In this document: piece by piece, positions 47,115 through 56,854 of the stretch
Numbering within the stretch: the stretch's first letter is position 1
How the letters are laid out: each line of letters starts with the position of its first letter
From: Acinetobacter sp. ANC 3832
Lineage (GTDB): Bacteria; Pseudomonadota; Gammaproteobacteria; Pseudomonadales; Moraxellaceae
Assembly (NCBI RefSeq): GCF_002135415.1
Contig: NZ_NEGJ01000016.1
Span: 1-64,000 of the forward strand
Length of the DNA stretch: 64,000 nt
Direction: 5' to 3'
Notes under the pieces: model-generated
The model's input: only the letters and a program-made list of their open reading frames with translations
What the model was told of the DNA's origin: nothing
Database searches by the model: none
Translations under genes and position numbers: made by a program

Positions 47115-47482
47115 ATACTACATTCCTTAGCCATTCACTTGGGGGGTCATACGTCCTTGCTTTTTTATTTTTATCACTTGCTTATAAATTAGACTTCAAA
47201 CTAACATATTTAACAGTACATTAGTCAACTGCTCTAAGACCAAAGCGCTAGAACTGAGATTGAATAAGACCAAGAAATTCATCACTTTTTGAAACAAAAT
47301 CTAATACAAGAAAACATTGTCAAAAACTAAATCATAGCGCAAATTATAAATGACTTTCCTCCAACCTTTCTCCAACCTTTATATCCATATCCTCAAAGCA
47401 TGATGTAAACCGAGACTGTCTTTCAGTCATCCATACACATTCACCAACAAATATTGATGAAAATAAGTAAAGGGAAATTCTT
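47115..47482. promoter_or_regulatory. Divergent control region of the GAF regulator and aldehyde dehydrogenase
   Basis: A 368-base region with no gene. It contains a perfect tandem repeat CTCCAACCTTT x2 at 47359-47380, about 105 bases before the aldehyde dehydrogenase ATG, and a GGGGGG run near the regulator start. AGGGA precedes the ATG at 47483. Confidence 0.55.
47359..47380. repeat. Tandem 11-base repeat, possible regulator site
   Basis: CTCCAACCTTT occurs twice in a row (47359-47369 and 47370-47380). An 11-base period is one helical turn, so a dimer could bind both on one face. Confidence 0.6.
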
Positions 47483-48994
47483 ATGCGTTATGTAGATCCA
47501 AATCAACCTGGTTCAAAAATTCAATTTAAAGCCCAATATGAAAATTTTATTGGTGGACAATGGGTTGCACCTGTAAAAGGAGAATACTTTGATAATATCT
47601 CTCCTGTCGATGGCAAAGTATTCACAAAAATTCCGCGTTCTTCCGCGGAAGATATTGAATTAGCACTCGACGCAGCACACAAAGCAAAAACGTCTTGGAA
47701 TAAAGCATCTCCAACGACACGTTCAAATATGTTGCTCAAAATCGCAGATCGTTTAGAAGAAAATTTAGAATTATTAGCTGTTGCAGAAACATGGGATAAC
47801 GGTAAACCGATTCGTGAAACCTTAGCTGCTGATATTCCTTTGGCGATTGATCATTTCCGCTATTTTGCAGGCTGTATACGTGCTCAAGAAGGTGGTATTT
47901 CTGAAATTGATGAAGATACCATTGCCTACCATTTCCATGAGCCTTTAGGTGTTGTTGGACAAATTATTCCATGGAACTTCCCTATTTTGATGGCGACATG
48001 GAAACTTGCACCTGCATTGGCTGCAGGTAACTGTATCGTTTTAAAACCTGCTGAACAAACCCCTGCTAGTATTCTTGTTCTAGTTGAGTTAATTCAAGAT
48101 TTATTGCCTGCAGGCGTGCTGAATATTGTTAATGGTTACGGTGTAGAAGTTGGTCGCCCACTTGCCACTAACCCACGTATTGCAAAAATTGCATTTACAG
48201 GTTCAACCGCAGTCGGTCAGCAAATTATGCAATATGCGACTGAAAATATTATTCCTGTAACACTCGAGCTCGGTGGTAAATCTCCAAATATTTTCTTTGA
48301 AGATATTATGGACAAAGATGATGAGTTTTTAGATAAAGCACTTGAAGGTTTTGCCATGTTTGCCTTAAACCAAGGTGAAATTTGTACCTGCCCATCCCGT
48401 GCATTGGTTCAAGAAAGTATTGCTGATAAATTCCTTGAAATGGCAGTTGAACGTGTGAAACGCATTAAGACAGGTCATCCATTAGATACGGATACTATGA
48501 TTGGCGCACAGGCTTCACAGGAACAACAAAACAAAATTTTAGGCTGTATCGCAACAGGTCGTGCTGAAGGTGCGCAAGTATTGACAGGTGGTGGTGATCG
48601 TCATGAAGTGGGTGAAGGTTTCTATATTGAACCGACTATTTTTAAAGGCAACAACAGCATGAAAATCTTCCAAGAAGAAATTTTTGGACCAGTACTTTCA
48701 GTTGCAACCTTTAAAGACTATGACGAAGCCATTAAGATTGCCAATGATACAATTTATGGCTTAGGTGCAGGCGTATGGTCACGCTCTACACATACAGCGT
48801 ACCGTGCTGGTCGTGCAATTGAAGCTGGTCGTGTATGGACAAATTGCTACCATATTTACCCTGCACATGCTGCATTTGGTGGTTATAAAAAATCAGGTAT
48901 TGGTCGTGAAAACCATAAAATGATGCTTGATCATTACCAACAAACCAAAAATTTATTGGTGAGTTACTCAACTAAAGCAATGGGCTTCTTCTAA
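47483..48994 (+). CDS. Aldehyde dehydrogenase, ExaC/AcoD type
   Basis: The 503-residue NAD-dependent enzyme oxidises aldehydes, probably acetaldehyde, to acids. Family marks are [50 protein letters not shown], the catalytic Glu in [15 protein letters not shown], and the catalytic Cys in [15 protein letters not shown]. The ending [26 protein letters not shown] is the group's usual C-terminus. AGGGA precedes the ATG. It is divergent from a GAF regulator. With the alcohol dehydrogenase at 41689 it could take an alcohol to its acid. Confidence 0.93.
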   Translation: MRYVDPNQPGSKIQFKAQYENFIGGQWVAPVKGEYFDNISPVDGKVFTKIPRSSAEDIELALDAAHKAKTSWNKASPTTRSNMLLKIADRLEENLELLAVAETWDNGKPIRETLAADIPLAIDHFRYFAGCIRAQEGGISEIDEDTIAYHFHEPLGVVGQIIPWNFPILMATWKLAPALAAGNCIVLKPAEQTPASILVLVELIQDLLPAGVLNIVNGYGVEVGRPLATNPRIAKIAFTGSTAVGQQIMQYATENIIPVTLELGGKSPNIFFEDIMDKDDEFLDKALEGFAMFALNQGEICTCPSRALVQESIADKFLEMAVERVKRIKTGHPLDTDTMIGAQASQEQQNKILGCIATGRAEGAQVLTGGGDRHEVGEGFYIEPTIFKGNNSMKIFQEEIFGPVLSVATFKDYDEAIKIANDTIYGLGAGVWSRSTHTAYRAGRAIEAGRVWTNCYHIYPAHAAFGGYKKSGIGRENHKMMLDHYQQTKNLLVSYSTKAMGFF

Positions 48995-49035
48995 GTTAGA
49001 TTTTTTAAAAATAGAGATATAAAATAAAAAGAATA

Positions 49036-49063
49036 AAAGCGAACTTCGGTTCGCTTTTTTATC
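49036..49063 (+). terminator. Terminator of the aldehyde dehydrogenase gene
   Basis: AAAGCGAA-CTTCGG-TTCGCTTT is a perfect 8-base stem with a UUCG-type tetraloop, followed by a T run. Confidence 0.92.
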
Positions 49064-49144
49064 GAAAATAAATATATTCAAAACTAGATTTCTTTCTCTA
49101 ATTCAAGTAGTTTTAAATCTTGAAATATCAATAAAGCCATCCTC

Positions 49145-49750
49145 ATGTCTTTTGAAAAGCTCTTCTTAGAAAATATTGATTTAAGCCTCAATGATGTTCA
49201 AATTATTCCTTTAACGCATGAGCACGAAGATGGTTTAAAAGAAGCATGCAAAGATGGTAAGCTTTGGAAACTTAGAGTCACTTCTACACCACATCATACT
49301 CAAGTGGATGAATATATCCAGACCGCACTGCAACAAAAAAATGCTCAAACAAGATTTCCATTTGTCGTGATGCATGCTGAAACACAAGAAATTATAGGCA
49401 CAACGAGCTTTCATGATATTTTAAATGATACAAGGCGCTTGGAAATTGGCTACACATGGTATGCAAAAAAATTCCAACGCTCACATGTGAATACCACCTC
49501 TAAACTATTATTACTTCAATATGCTTTTGACCATTTAAATGCCAACACTGTTGGATTACGTACTGATATTTTTAATCTAAAAAGTCAAAAAGCCATTGAA
49601 CGCTTAGGTGCAAAAAAAGATGGTGTCATTCGAGGCCATGCTTTGCGAAAAGATGGAACCATCCGAGATACTGTGATGTACAGTATTGTTCAAGCCGAAT
49701 GGAGCAATATTAAAGTGCATTTGAACGATCTTTTACAGTCTTATGATTAG
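49145..49750 (+). CDS. GNAT-family N-acetyltransferase, RimJ/RimL type
   Basis: The 201-residue protein has the RimJ/RimL pattern: IIPLTHEHEDGLKEAC, FVVMHAETQEIIGTTSFHDI, RRLEIGYTWYAKKFQRSHVNTTSKLLLLQYAF, and NTVGLRTDIFNLKSQKAIERLGAKKDGVIRGH. The acetyl-CoA loop R/Q-x-x-G/A is not perfect (QRSHVN), but the following motif B (ERLGA) is. The target may be a protein N-terminus or a small amine. The ribosome-binding site is weak. It converges on the HCCA-isomerase-like gene across a strong terminator. Confidence 0.85.
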   Translation: MSFEKLFLENIDLSLNDVQIIPLTHEHEDGLKEACKDGKLWKLRVTSTPHHTQVDEYIQTALQQKNAQTRFPFVVMHAETQEIIGTTSFHDILNDTRRLEIGYTWYAKKFQRSHVNTTSKLLLLQYAFDHLNANTVGLRTDIFNLKSQKAIERLGAKKDGVIRGHALRKDGTIRDTVMYSIVQAEWSNIKVHLNDLLQSYD

Positions 49751-49772
49751 AGTGATAAAACGCCGTCGAATA

Positions 49773-49815
49773 AATAAGGTAAAGCAAAAAATTAAAACTT
49801 TTGCTTTACCTTATT
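49773..49815. terminator. Bidirectional terminator, 17-base stem
   Basis: AATAAGGTAAAGCAAAA (49773-49789) and TTTTGCTTTACCTTATT (49799-49815) pair perfectly. They lie between the converging GNAT and DsbA-like genes. Confidence 0.9.
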
Positions 49816-49841
49816 TTGAGACCGTAAATTATATTAATCAT

Positions 49842-50435
49842 TTACTCACGATCTAAAGCCATTTCCACAAAATGTAAATGATCAACACCCCAATACATTT
49901 CATCTTTAACAAACCAAGTAGGTGCGCCAAATACACCTCTTTCTACCGCTTCTTCTGTTAAAAACTTAAGTTGCCCTTTTACTTTTTCATCACTCAACCA
50001 AGTCTGGACACTTGCAGTGTCTAAACCTAGTTCTGTTGCAACTTGAATAAATTCCTGTTGGTCATTTAAATTACGTGGTTGTCCGAACATCGCATTAAAT
50101 AAGCCTGTCGTTACGTCTATAAATCTTTCAGGTTGGTACAACTGCACCGCTGTAAGCAAACGCATGAGCATTAAAGTATTGATTGGGAAATGAGGATTCA
50201 TTTGTACAGGAATGTTCCAATAATTAGACCAACGCTTTAAATCCTGCATTGAATATCGTGCTTTGGTGGGCACAGCCATTGGACTGCTATTTCCTGTTGC
50301 TTTAAATACACCACCCAGCAAAATCGGCTTCCAAATAATCTCAGCTTGTTTTTCTGCTGCTATTTTTTGTATTTGATGAAACCCTAAATAGCTGTATGGA
50401 CTACCCAAATCAAAGTAAAACTCAATAATATTCAT
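49842..50435 (-). CDS. 2-hydroxychromene-2-carboxylate isomerase-like (DsbA-fold) protein
   Basis: The 197-residue protein starts NIIEFYFDLGSPYSYLGFHQ with Ser 12 in the GSPYSY position, where glutathione is activated in the kappa-class GST/HCCA-isomerase group. It has KPILLGGVFKATGNSSPM and ERGVFGAPTWFVKDEMYWGVDHLHFVE, also diagnostic. There is no CxxC, so it is not a disulphide enzyme. AAGGA precedes the ATG. It lies 84 bases downstream of the SDR on the same strand; a small hairpin (50487-50512) sits in between. Confidence 0.88.
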   Translation of the reverse strand: MNIIEFYFDLGSPYSYLGFHQIQKIAAEKQAEIIWKPILLGGVFKATGNSSPMAVPTKARYSMQDLKRWSNYWNIPVQMNPHFPINTLMLMRLLTAVQLYQPERFIDVTTGLFNAMFGQPRNLNDQQEFIQVATELGLDTASVQTWLSDEKVKGQLKFLTEEAVERGVFGAPTWFVKDEMYWGVDHLHFVEMALDRE

Positions 50436-50519
50436 TTTATATCCTTATCTATATCTATTTTAGGCTTCTTGCATAAGCATTTATAGGCTCTTTAAATTTT
50501 CTCAAAAAGAGCGAATCAA

Positions 50520-51323
50520 TTACCACTTTTCCATCCATGGTCTTAAATCTAACTCATGTGTCCACGCATCTCTTGGCTGTTGTGCAATATGCCAATAATT
50601 TTCTGCAATATGTTCGGGATTTAAAATACCATCCTGTTCTTTACGTGCATAAATTTCAGGGAAGGTTGTTTCTATAAATTCTGTATCAATTGCACCATCC
50701 AACACCACATGCGCCACATGAATATTTTGAGGGCCCAACTCACGTGCCATACTTTGTGCTAAAGCACGTAAAGCATGTTTTGCTCCTGCAAATGCAGCGA
50801 AATAGGCTGCTCCACGCATGCCTGCTGTAGCACCTGTAAATATAATCGTGCCTTTTTGACGTGGTACCATTCTCTTGGCAACTTCTCGCCCAACCAAAAA
50901 AGCGCCAAAACATGCCATTTCCCAAATTTTAAAATATTTACGTGCTGTTTCATCTAAAATACTGCAAGGAACATTGGCACCAATATTAAAAACCATGACA
51001 TCAATTTCGCCTATTGTAGATTCAATTTCTTCAATTAACTGAATGACCTGCTCTTCTTTTCGAGCATCAGAAGCAAAACCAAAAGCTTTCCCACCTTGTT
51101 GTTCAATCTCGGTAATTAAAGGCTGTAATTTATCGGCATTACGACGAGTCATACACGTGATGTAACCACCTTGTGCAAAACGTTTTGCAATTGCACCACC
51201 TGTGGCATCACCTGCACCAATAATTAATGCAACTTTGTTTTGATTCGGATTTTTTAACTGTTGTTGGCTGTCCGAAGTATTCTGTAAATTATAACTTAAA
51301 TTATTTTCTAAATCGTTAATCAT
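50520..51323 (-). CDS. SDR oxidoreductase
   Basis: The 267-residue protein has an N-terminal arm of about 27 Asn/Gln-rich residues before the Rossmann motif ALIIGAGDATGGAIAKRFA. Next are FNIGANVP in place of the usual NNAG, and the catalytic TGATAGMRGAAYFAAFAGAKHALRALAQ, where Phe replaces the Tyr of the Tyr-x-x-x-Lys pair (FAGAK). That loss of the usual Tyr could change or abolish reductase activity. AAGGA precedes the ATG. It is divergent from a TetR gene with a palindrome between, and probably forms an operon with the DsbA-like gene. Confidence 0.85.
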   Translation of the reverse strand: MINDLENNLSYNLQNTSDSQQQLKNPNQNKVALIIGAGDATGGAIAKRFAQGGYITCMTRRNADKLQPLITEIEQQGGKAFGFASDARKEEQVIQLIEEIESTIGEIDVMVFNIGANVPCSILDETARKYFKIWEMACFGAFLVGREVAKRMVPRQKGTIIFTGATAGMRGAAYFAAFAGAKHALRALAQSMARELGPQNIHVAHVVLDGAIDTEFIETTFPEIYARKEQDGILNPEHIAENYWHIAQQPRDAWTHELDLRPWMEKW

Positions 51324-51342
51324 GTTATGTGTCCTTTTTTAC

Positions 51343-51356
51343 ATAACGGTCGTTAT
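51343..51356. promoter_or_regulatory. Palindromic operator between the SDR and TetR genes
   Basis: ATAACGGTCGTTAT has perfect 6-base arms around GT, and a related half CATAACG lies just beyond. It is 20 bases upstream of the SDR start and 60 bases before the TetR start. It is the expected place and shape for the TetR protein's own site. Confidence 0.75.
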
Positions 51357-51415
51357 CATAACGAATACTATGTTATAATTTTTAACCAGTCAAATGCATT
51401 TTGAGTGGTTCAATC

Positions 51416-51997
51416 ATGCGCTATAAATCAGGTTATAAAGAAGAAAAACGTAAAGAACTACTGAGTATTAGTGGTCAAATTGCAAAAAAACAGGGTTTTA
51501 ATGCCACAGGTGTGGATACTTTTATGAAAGCTGCTGGTGTGACCAGTGGAGCTTTTTATTCACATTTTTCCTCTAAACATGATTTATTTAAAGCTTTGAT
51601 TGAATCTGAAATTCAGCACAGTATTGATATGTGGATGGGCAATCCACATACAGAAGCTGAACCATGGATTGATTTTGAACTGAATCGTTATTTGGCGCTT
51701 TCTCATGTGAATAAAGCTGAACACGGCTGTGTGCTTCCTGCATTGGCAACTGAAATTTCACGTTCAGATGATGATATTAAACAACTCTATCAATCTGAAC
51801 TGATAAGAGGTCATCAGATTTTTTTAGAACATTTAGGCAGTGAAGAAAAAGCTTGGGCAGTGATGTGTCAATTGGTAGGTGCAATATTAATTGCACGAAG
51901 CATCATGGATGAATCTTTAAAGTTAATGATTTTAGAATCGAGTAAATCAGCGATTAAATATTTTTTATCGACTGAGAATAAAACCAAACCCATATAA
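51416..51997 (+). CDS. TetR-family repressor
   Basis: The 193-residue protein starts at ATG 51416 (MRYKSGYKEEKRKELLSISG) with GAGTGG before it; a TTG five codons earlier is less likely. The HTH is AKKQGFNATGVDTFMKAAGVTSGAFYSHFSSKHDLFKALIE. Its C-terminal domain has HGCVLPALATEISRSDDDIK, common in repressors of stress or aromatic-response SDRs. It is divergent from the SDR gene, with one clean palindrome between, and is likely to repress both. Confidence 0.9.
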   Translation: MRYKSGYKEEKRKELLSISGQIAKKQGFNATGVDTFMKAAGVTSGAFYSHFSSKHDLFKALIESEIQHSIDMWMGNPHTEAEPWIDFELNRYLALSHVNKAEHGCVLPALATEISRSDDDIKQLYQSELIRGHQIFLEHLGSEEKAWAVMCQLVGAILIARSIMDESLKLMILESSKSAIKYFLSTENKTKPI

Positions 51998-51999
51998 AA

Positions 52000-52019
52000 A
52001 GCCAGACTTTCATCTGGCT
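52000..52019. terminator. Hairpin between the TetR and gamma-glutamyltransferase genes
   Basis: AGCCAGA-CTTTCA-TCTGGCT is a perfect 7-base stem between the two converging gene ends. Confidence 0.7.
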
Positions 52020-52053
52020 CTCCATCTAAGATAAAATCCAATTAAATTATATT

Positions 52054-54018
52054 TTACAAAGCACCATTGCCCAAAACTAAACCTTCACGACGTGGATCGA
52101 CTCCGCCTGCATATTTCATTTGATTGTTGATTGCGACTTTCATGATCGTTGAAATTCCGCTTGATTGAGCTCCATTATTCACAACATGACCTTTATCTTG
52201 CAGCCCTGTAACCAAATCAGATAAATTCAATGTCGTATTTGAACTATCTACATTTGTAATTAAGCTATTAGTTGCACCAAAATTTACCAAAGACGTTGCC
52301 TGTTGCGCATCTAAATTCCAATCTAAAATACCCACAAGCGTTTTAACAACAAACTGGATGATGGTTCCGCCACCCGGTGAACCTGTTGCAATATAAAAAT
52401 CGCCAGGTTGAATTCCTTTAAATACAATTGTTGGTGCCATAGTACTTCTTGGTCGTTTATTGGCTTCTACTCTATTCGCCACAACTGCACCTGAAGCATC
52501 CACTGGATTCGCTGAAAAATCAGTTAATTGATTCGAAAGTAAAAAGCCATTCACCATATGGAATGAACCCATACTCGACTCGACTGTAGACGTAATAGAG
52601 GCTACATTTCCATAAGCATCAACCACGGTAAATTGTGTTGTGCCATGTTCAACGGTGCTATCTATTCCTGCATTTGAATTAAAGTTTCCTGCAGATGCTA
52701 TGCCCATCGATTTATTCAAACTAATTAAAGATGCACGCTGTTTAAGATAGTTTTTATCCAACATGCTTGGAATACCTTTTGCTGGCAAAGGGACAAAATC
52801 GGTATCTGCAACATATTTATCACGGTCTGCATAAGCCAAGCGCTCTGCTTCTGAAACAAGATGAACCCCCATTACATTCGGTACACCCCCCTCATTTTCA
52901 GGTTGAGTTGGCGCATATTGCGCCATATCAAAACTTTCTAAAATACCCAAAGTTTGTGCTACGGCTATCCCACCTGAAGATGGTGGTGGCATTGTACAAA
53001 TGTAATAAGCATTTCTATAGGTCGTGCAAATTGCTTCACGCTTTTTCGCTTGATAATTGGTCAAATCATTTAAAGTCATTAAACTTGGAGTTATTGGGGT
53101 TCTCGCTGCATCATCCCCCACACTTTGCCCTGCTTTAGCAATAATATCCGTCGCAATTTGCCCTTTATACATGGCACTTGCACCTTGGCTTGCAATTGTT
53201 TTTAAGGTTTCAGAATAAGCGACATTTTTAAGCGTCTCACCCACCGTATAAGGTGTTCCATCGGCTTTAAAATAAGTTTGCACTGCATTTTTGTCTAAAG
53301 CTAAATTGACGGCATTTGCTTTAATTGCATCTGCTAAACGTCCTGGAACTTTAAAACCATTGACAGATAAATCAATGGCATTATTAAACAATTGATTCCA
53401 AGCCAATTTACCATGCTCGCCATGTGCCATTTCAAACATACGAAGCACACCCGGTACACCAATGGAACGACCACTGCGTCTAGTTGATGGTACAGGAGGT
53501 AAAGAATTTGCATCTGCTTGATCTTGTCGAGCTAAATAATAGCCAGTTGCAGCACTTGGCGCAGTTTCTCGCCCATCATAAGCGCTGACTTTTTTAGTAG
53601 AAGCATCGTAATACATCATGAATGCACTACCTGCAATCGTACTTGACTGAGGTTCAACCAAACCTAAAACCGCTTGTACGGCAATGGCTGCATCAATTGC
53701 ACTCCCACCTGCTTTTAAAACTTCACAACCTGCCTTCGTTGCCAATGGTGTATTTGCAACTACCATATATTTATCTGAATATTTAGTTTTTAACCCTAAA
53801 CGATAGCCAGATGCAGGTTCAGGAAAAGCGGGATCACCCACCTGATTCGAACCTACCACGACATTTGAACCATCACTTGCTGTTGTTAAACAACTATTCG
53901 GATTAACATCTGTAGTCAGGGGTGGCGATGTTACGATTGATTCATCATTATCATTACAACCGTACAATGTAAGAAGACTCAGCACACAGGTTGCTGTAAA
54001 GGCAAATTTCTTTTGCAT
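52054..54018 (-). CDS. ggt: Gamma-glutamyltransferase, lipoprotein precursor
   Basis: The 654-residue precursor starts at ATG 54018, with GGAG upstream; an earlier ATG adds six residues. The signal ends in a lipobox (LLTLYGC), so it is probably anchored to the outer membrane in the periplasm. It cleaves glutathione and other gamma-glutamyl compounds. Self-cleavage is expected before Thr 460 in EHGTTQFTVVDAYGNVASIT, the catalytic Thr of the small subunit. GRSIGVPGVLRMFEMAHGEHG, PPPSSGGIAVAQTLGIL and STMAPTIVFK also match. The adjacent amidotransferase may share glutamine/glutathione chemistry. Confidence 0.93.
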   Translation of the reverse strand: MQKKFAFTATCVLSLLTLYGCNDNDESIVTSPPLTTDVNPNSCLTTASDGSNVVVGSNQVGDPAFPEPASGYRLGLKTKYSDKYMVVANTPLATKAGCEVLKAGGSAIDAAIAVQAVLGLVEPQSSTIAGSAFMMYYDASTKKVSAYDGRETAPSAATGYYLARQDQADANSLPPVPSTRRSGRSIGVPGVLRMFEMAHGEHGKLAWNQLFNNAIDLSVNGFKVPGRLADAIKANAVNLALDKNAVQTYFKADGTPYTVGETLKNVAYSETLKTIASQGASAMYKGQIATDIIAKAGQSVGDDAARTPITPSLMTLNDLTNYQAKKREAICTTYRNAYYICTMPPPSSGGIAVAQTLGILESFDMAQYAPTQPENEGGVPNVMGVHLVSEAERLAYADRDKYVADTDFVPLPAKGIPSMLDKNYLKQRASLISLNKSMGIASAGNFNSNAGIDSTVEHGTTQFTVVDAYGNVASITSTVESSMGSFHMVNGFLLSNQLTDFSANPVDASGAVVANRVEANKRPRSTMAPTIVFKGIQPGDFYIATGSPGGGTIIQFVVKTLVGILDWNLDAQQATSLVNFGATNSLITNVDSSNTTLNLSDLVTGLQDKGHVVNNGAQSSGISTIMKVAINNQMKYAGGVDPRREGLVLGNGAL

Positions 54019-54250
54019 TATTTGAACTCCATTCAATTTATTAATAAAGTATTTCTCTTACTACTTTGCTCCTATAAGTTCCTTTAACCCTTGATTATTA
54101 TCATTTCTAAATAAATAACACTGCTTATTCTCTACTGTTCTATCCTAATAAACATTAACAAATCACTCCAATCAATTATGGAAATATACTTTTAATTCAG
54201 ATAATGTTGCGTGATACCAAATCTCGCTAATGAATATAATCAGATAAATT

Positions 54251-54958
54251 ATGGATTCAAATTTCCCTAAAACCATTTATGCTATCCAACATCTTGCTTT
54301 TGAAGATTTAGGCTCATTTGAAGATGTATTTTATGACCTAGGATATCGAGTTCGTTATTTTGAAGCAGGCGTTGATGATCTCAGCAAAGCTTTAAGCTAT
54401 GAAGGTCTAACGATTATTTTAGGTGGGCCGATTGGTGTTTATGAAACAGCTGACTATCCCTTTCTAAAAGATGAAATTAAATTACTGAAACAACGTCTAG
54501 CCAAGAATTTACCTACCATTGGAATCTGTTTAGGTGCACAACTGATCGCACATGCCTTAGGTGCAAAAGTGTATGCAGGGCATCAAAAAGAAATCGGATG
54601 GAGTACTTTAGATATTCGTTATGCAAAGAATAATATCTTAGCGCCTTTAGCGGAAACGCCTGTATTGCATTGGCATGGTGATACCTTTGACCTACCCGAT
54701 GAAGCTGTACTCTTAGCCAGTTCTAAAATCTATAGCAATCAAGCTTTTCAGGTTGGCAAAAATATTCTCGCTTTGCAATTCCATTTGGAAGTTGCCTCAG
54801 ACAGCCTAGAAAAATGGTTGATTGGTCATACGTGTGAGTTGCGTAAAGCCAATATTGATATCTCTGCTTTACGTGCGGACAATGCAAAGTATGCAATGCA
54901 ATTGGAATCTGCCGCAGAAGTGATCATTAAAGACTTTTTAAAAAATACAATAGCTTAA
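54251..54958 (+). CDS. Class I glutamine amidotransferase (GuaA-like domain)
   Basis: The 235-residue protein is a stand-alone GATase1. The nucleophile is the Cys in TIGICLGAQLIAHALGAKVY; the His is in LALQFHLEVASDSLE; the Glu follows two residues later. VLHWHGDTFDLPDEAVLLASS is also typical of the GMP-synthase-like amidotransferase group. No synthetase domain is attached, so it may act on gamma-glutamyl compounds or partner another protein. It is divergent from ggt with about 230 bases between. The ribosome-binding site is weak. Confidence 0.88.
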   Translation: MDSNFPKTIYAIQHLAFEDLGSFEDVFYDLGYRVRYFEAGVDDLSKALSYEGLTIILGGPIGVYETADYPFLKDEIKLLKQRLAKNLPTIGICLGAQLIAHALGAKVYAGHQKEIGWSTLDIRYAKNNILAPLAETPVLHWHGDTFDLPDEAVLLASSKIYSNQAFQVGKNILALQFHLEVASDSLEKWLIGHTCELRKANIDISALRADNAKYAMQLESAAEVIIKDFLKNTIA

Positions 54959-55115
54959 TCTTCAAGAGATTAAGAAATAAACCACCTCATCTGGCTTCTT
55001 CTGTAGAGCCTTTAAATTTATTTTTAAAGAGAAAATAAAGAGGTGGTGAAATCTATTATGAGGTTTATTTTTTAACAAGAACCGTTTAGGTTTCTAGGCT
55101 ACGCTATAAAAGTAA

Positions 55116-55472
55116 CTAAACCTCCCACTCACCTATCTGCGGATTATATTTAGCATACTCACCTGTATCGGTAAATTCAGATGCCATCATTCTAATTTCA
55201 AAAATATCTTCATCATTAAAACTACAACTAAAATATAAACCTTGCTTGGTTAAATAAGCCTGAGCCGAGCTATCCTGCCTTTTAAAATGTTTTGTATCCT
55301 GATCAAATTGAATGGGTTGATAGTCATAACGAATTAAGTGTTCTGTCAGCTCTGAATATTGTTGATCTGTGAATAGTACGAGATTACTGTCATGATCAAA
55401 AAACTCATCATCACTCGATTGTTTTTCATTATGCATGGTTTGAATCGTATACAGTCGCACATCATAGCTCAT
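55116..55472 (-). CDS. Conserved-looking small protein, unknown
   Basis: The 118-residue acidic, soluble protein has no signal peptide. It begins MSYDVRLYTIQTMHNEKQSS, a middle section reads FTDQQYSELTEHLIRYDYQP, and it ends YNPQIGEWEV. The phrase DVRLYTI near the start and the mixed beta pattern suggest a compact alpha/beta protein. I do not recognise a family. AAGGAG precedes the ATG. It stands alone between the amidotransferase and gltS. Confidence 0.75.
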   Translation of the reverse strand: MSYDVRLYTIQTMHNEKQSSDDEFFDHDSNLVLFTDQQYSELTEHLIRYDYQPIQFDQDTKHFKRQDSSAQAYLTKQGLYFSCSFNDEDIFEIRMMASEFTDTGEYAKYNPQIGEWEV

Positions 55473-55639
55473 TTTTACTCCTTACTTTATTAAGCAGCTT
55501 ATATAACGATTAACAGCATTTAATTTTTATTAAATAGATTTAAATTCAATTAGATAAAAATAAAAAGCCTATTTATTCTCAAATTCAATAAGAACAAAAA
55601 GGCTTAATACAAGAAGTCGAATATCAGTATTTCGCTAGA

Positions 55640-56854
55640 CTAAAAGAACTTGATAATCGTCTGAATCACAACGGCATTAATAATATCAATAAAAAATGCA
55701 CCGCATAATGGAATAATCAAAAAGGCTTTATGCGAAGGCCCATAGGTATTAGTGACAGCTTGAATATTGGCAATGGCTGTCGGTGTCGCCCCCATACCAA
55801 AACCACAATGACCAGCGGCTAATACAGCGGCATCATAATCTTTACCCATCACATTAAAAGTGACATAAGTTGTATACAGTGCCAACACTAAAGTTTGAAC
55901 CAATAAAATAACCACAAGTGGTCCTGCCAAATCTGCCAATAACCATAATTGCAAAGACATCAATGCCATTGCAAGGTAGAGCGATAATGAAGCATTTCCA
56001 AACACATCTATGGCACGGTCAAAAATATTAATTTTGAGTACATGTTCCATAATGTTTCTTAAAATGACACCGCAAGCCAACGCCCAAACAAAAGTTGGTA
56101 ATTCAAACCACTGACCTTTACTAAAATCAGCCATTAAATTTGCGACAAAAATACACAGTGAGAACATACCCAAAGTGGTAATTGCGTTATTGGCAGTAAT
56201 TAAACGAGTCTTTTTAGGATATTCAAATGCGGCAACATTCGCAGGCTCAGGGATGCCAGATTCATCATCTACGGTCTCTTTAGCCAGTTGATGTTTTTTA
56301 ATCAAATATTTAGCAACTGGACCACCAATCACACCACCAATAATTAAACCGAAAGTTGCCGATGCCATACCCAATACAACTGCACCTTGAATGCCATGTT
56401 GGCTCTGTAAGACCTCACCCCATGCTCCAGCAGTTCCATGCCCACCTGTCAGTGTGATTGAACCAACAATTAACCCCACTAAAGGATCAAGCCCGAGTAA
56501 TTTAGCTAAGCTCATACCCACTGCATTTTGTACCAAAACAAAACCTGCAACACAGAGCAAAAAGATGATAAGTGCGGAACCGCCTTCTTTCAATTTAACA
56601 AAGCTTGCACTTAATCCAATGGATGTAAAAAACATCAGCATAAGTGTATTTTGTAAGTCAGCACTAAATGTCGCACTGAAACCGAAAAAACGATATAAAG
56701 CTAAAGCCAGAAGTGCGGCAAGTAGACCACCAACCACAGGCTCAGGAATATTATAATTTCTTAAAAAGGAAATTTTATGAACCAGTGCCCGCCCCATAAA
56801 TAAAACGACCACTGCGATCACCAGTGTGCCAAATGCATCAAGCTGATAACTCAT
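55640..56854 (-). CDS. gltS: Sodium/glutamate symporter
   Basis: The 404-residue inner-membrane protein starts at ATG 56854 (MSYQLDAFGTLVIAVVVLFM) with AGGGG before it; an earlier ATG adds 7 residues. Landmarks of GltS are YNIPEPVVGGLLAALLAL, GSITLTGGHGTAGAWGEVL, and the related second half GHCGFGMGATPTAIANIQAVT, the two pore-loop repeats. It imports glutamate with Na+. It stands alone, with a weak hairpin after it (AAGCCT...AGGCTT around 55567-55605). Glutamate uptake complements the proline and aspartate genes elsewhere in the window. Confidence 0.93.
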   Translation of the reverse strand: MSYQLDAFGTLVIAVVVLFMGRALVHKISFLRNYNIPEPVVGGLLAALLALALYRFFGFSATFSADLQNTLMLMFFTSIGLSASFVKLKEGGSALIIFLLCVAGFVLVQNAVGMSLAKLLGLDPLVGLIVGSITLTGGHGTAGAWGEVLQSQHGIQGAVVLGMASATFGLIIGGVIGGPVAKYLIKKHQLAKETVDDESGIPEPANVAAFEYPKKTRLITANNAITTLGMFSLCIFVANLMADFSKGQWFELPTFVWALACGVILRNIMEHVLKINIFDRAIDVFGNASLSLYLAMALMSLQLWLLADLAGPLVVILLVQTLVLALYTTYVTFNVMGKDYDAAVLAAGHCGFGMGATPTAIANIQAVTNTYGPSHKAFLIIPLCGAFFIDIINAVVIQTIIKFF

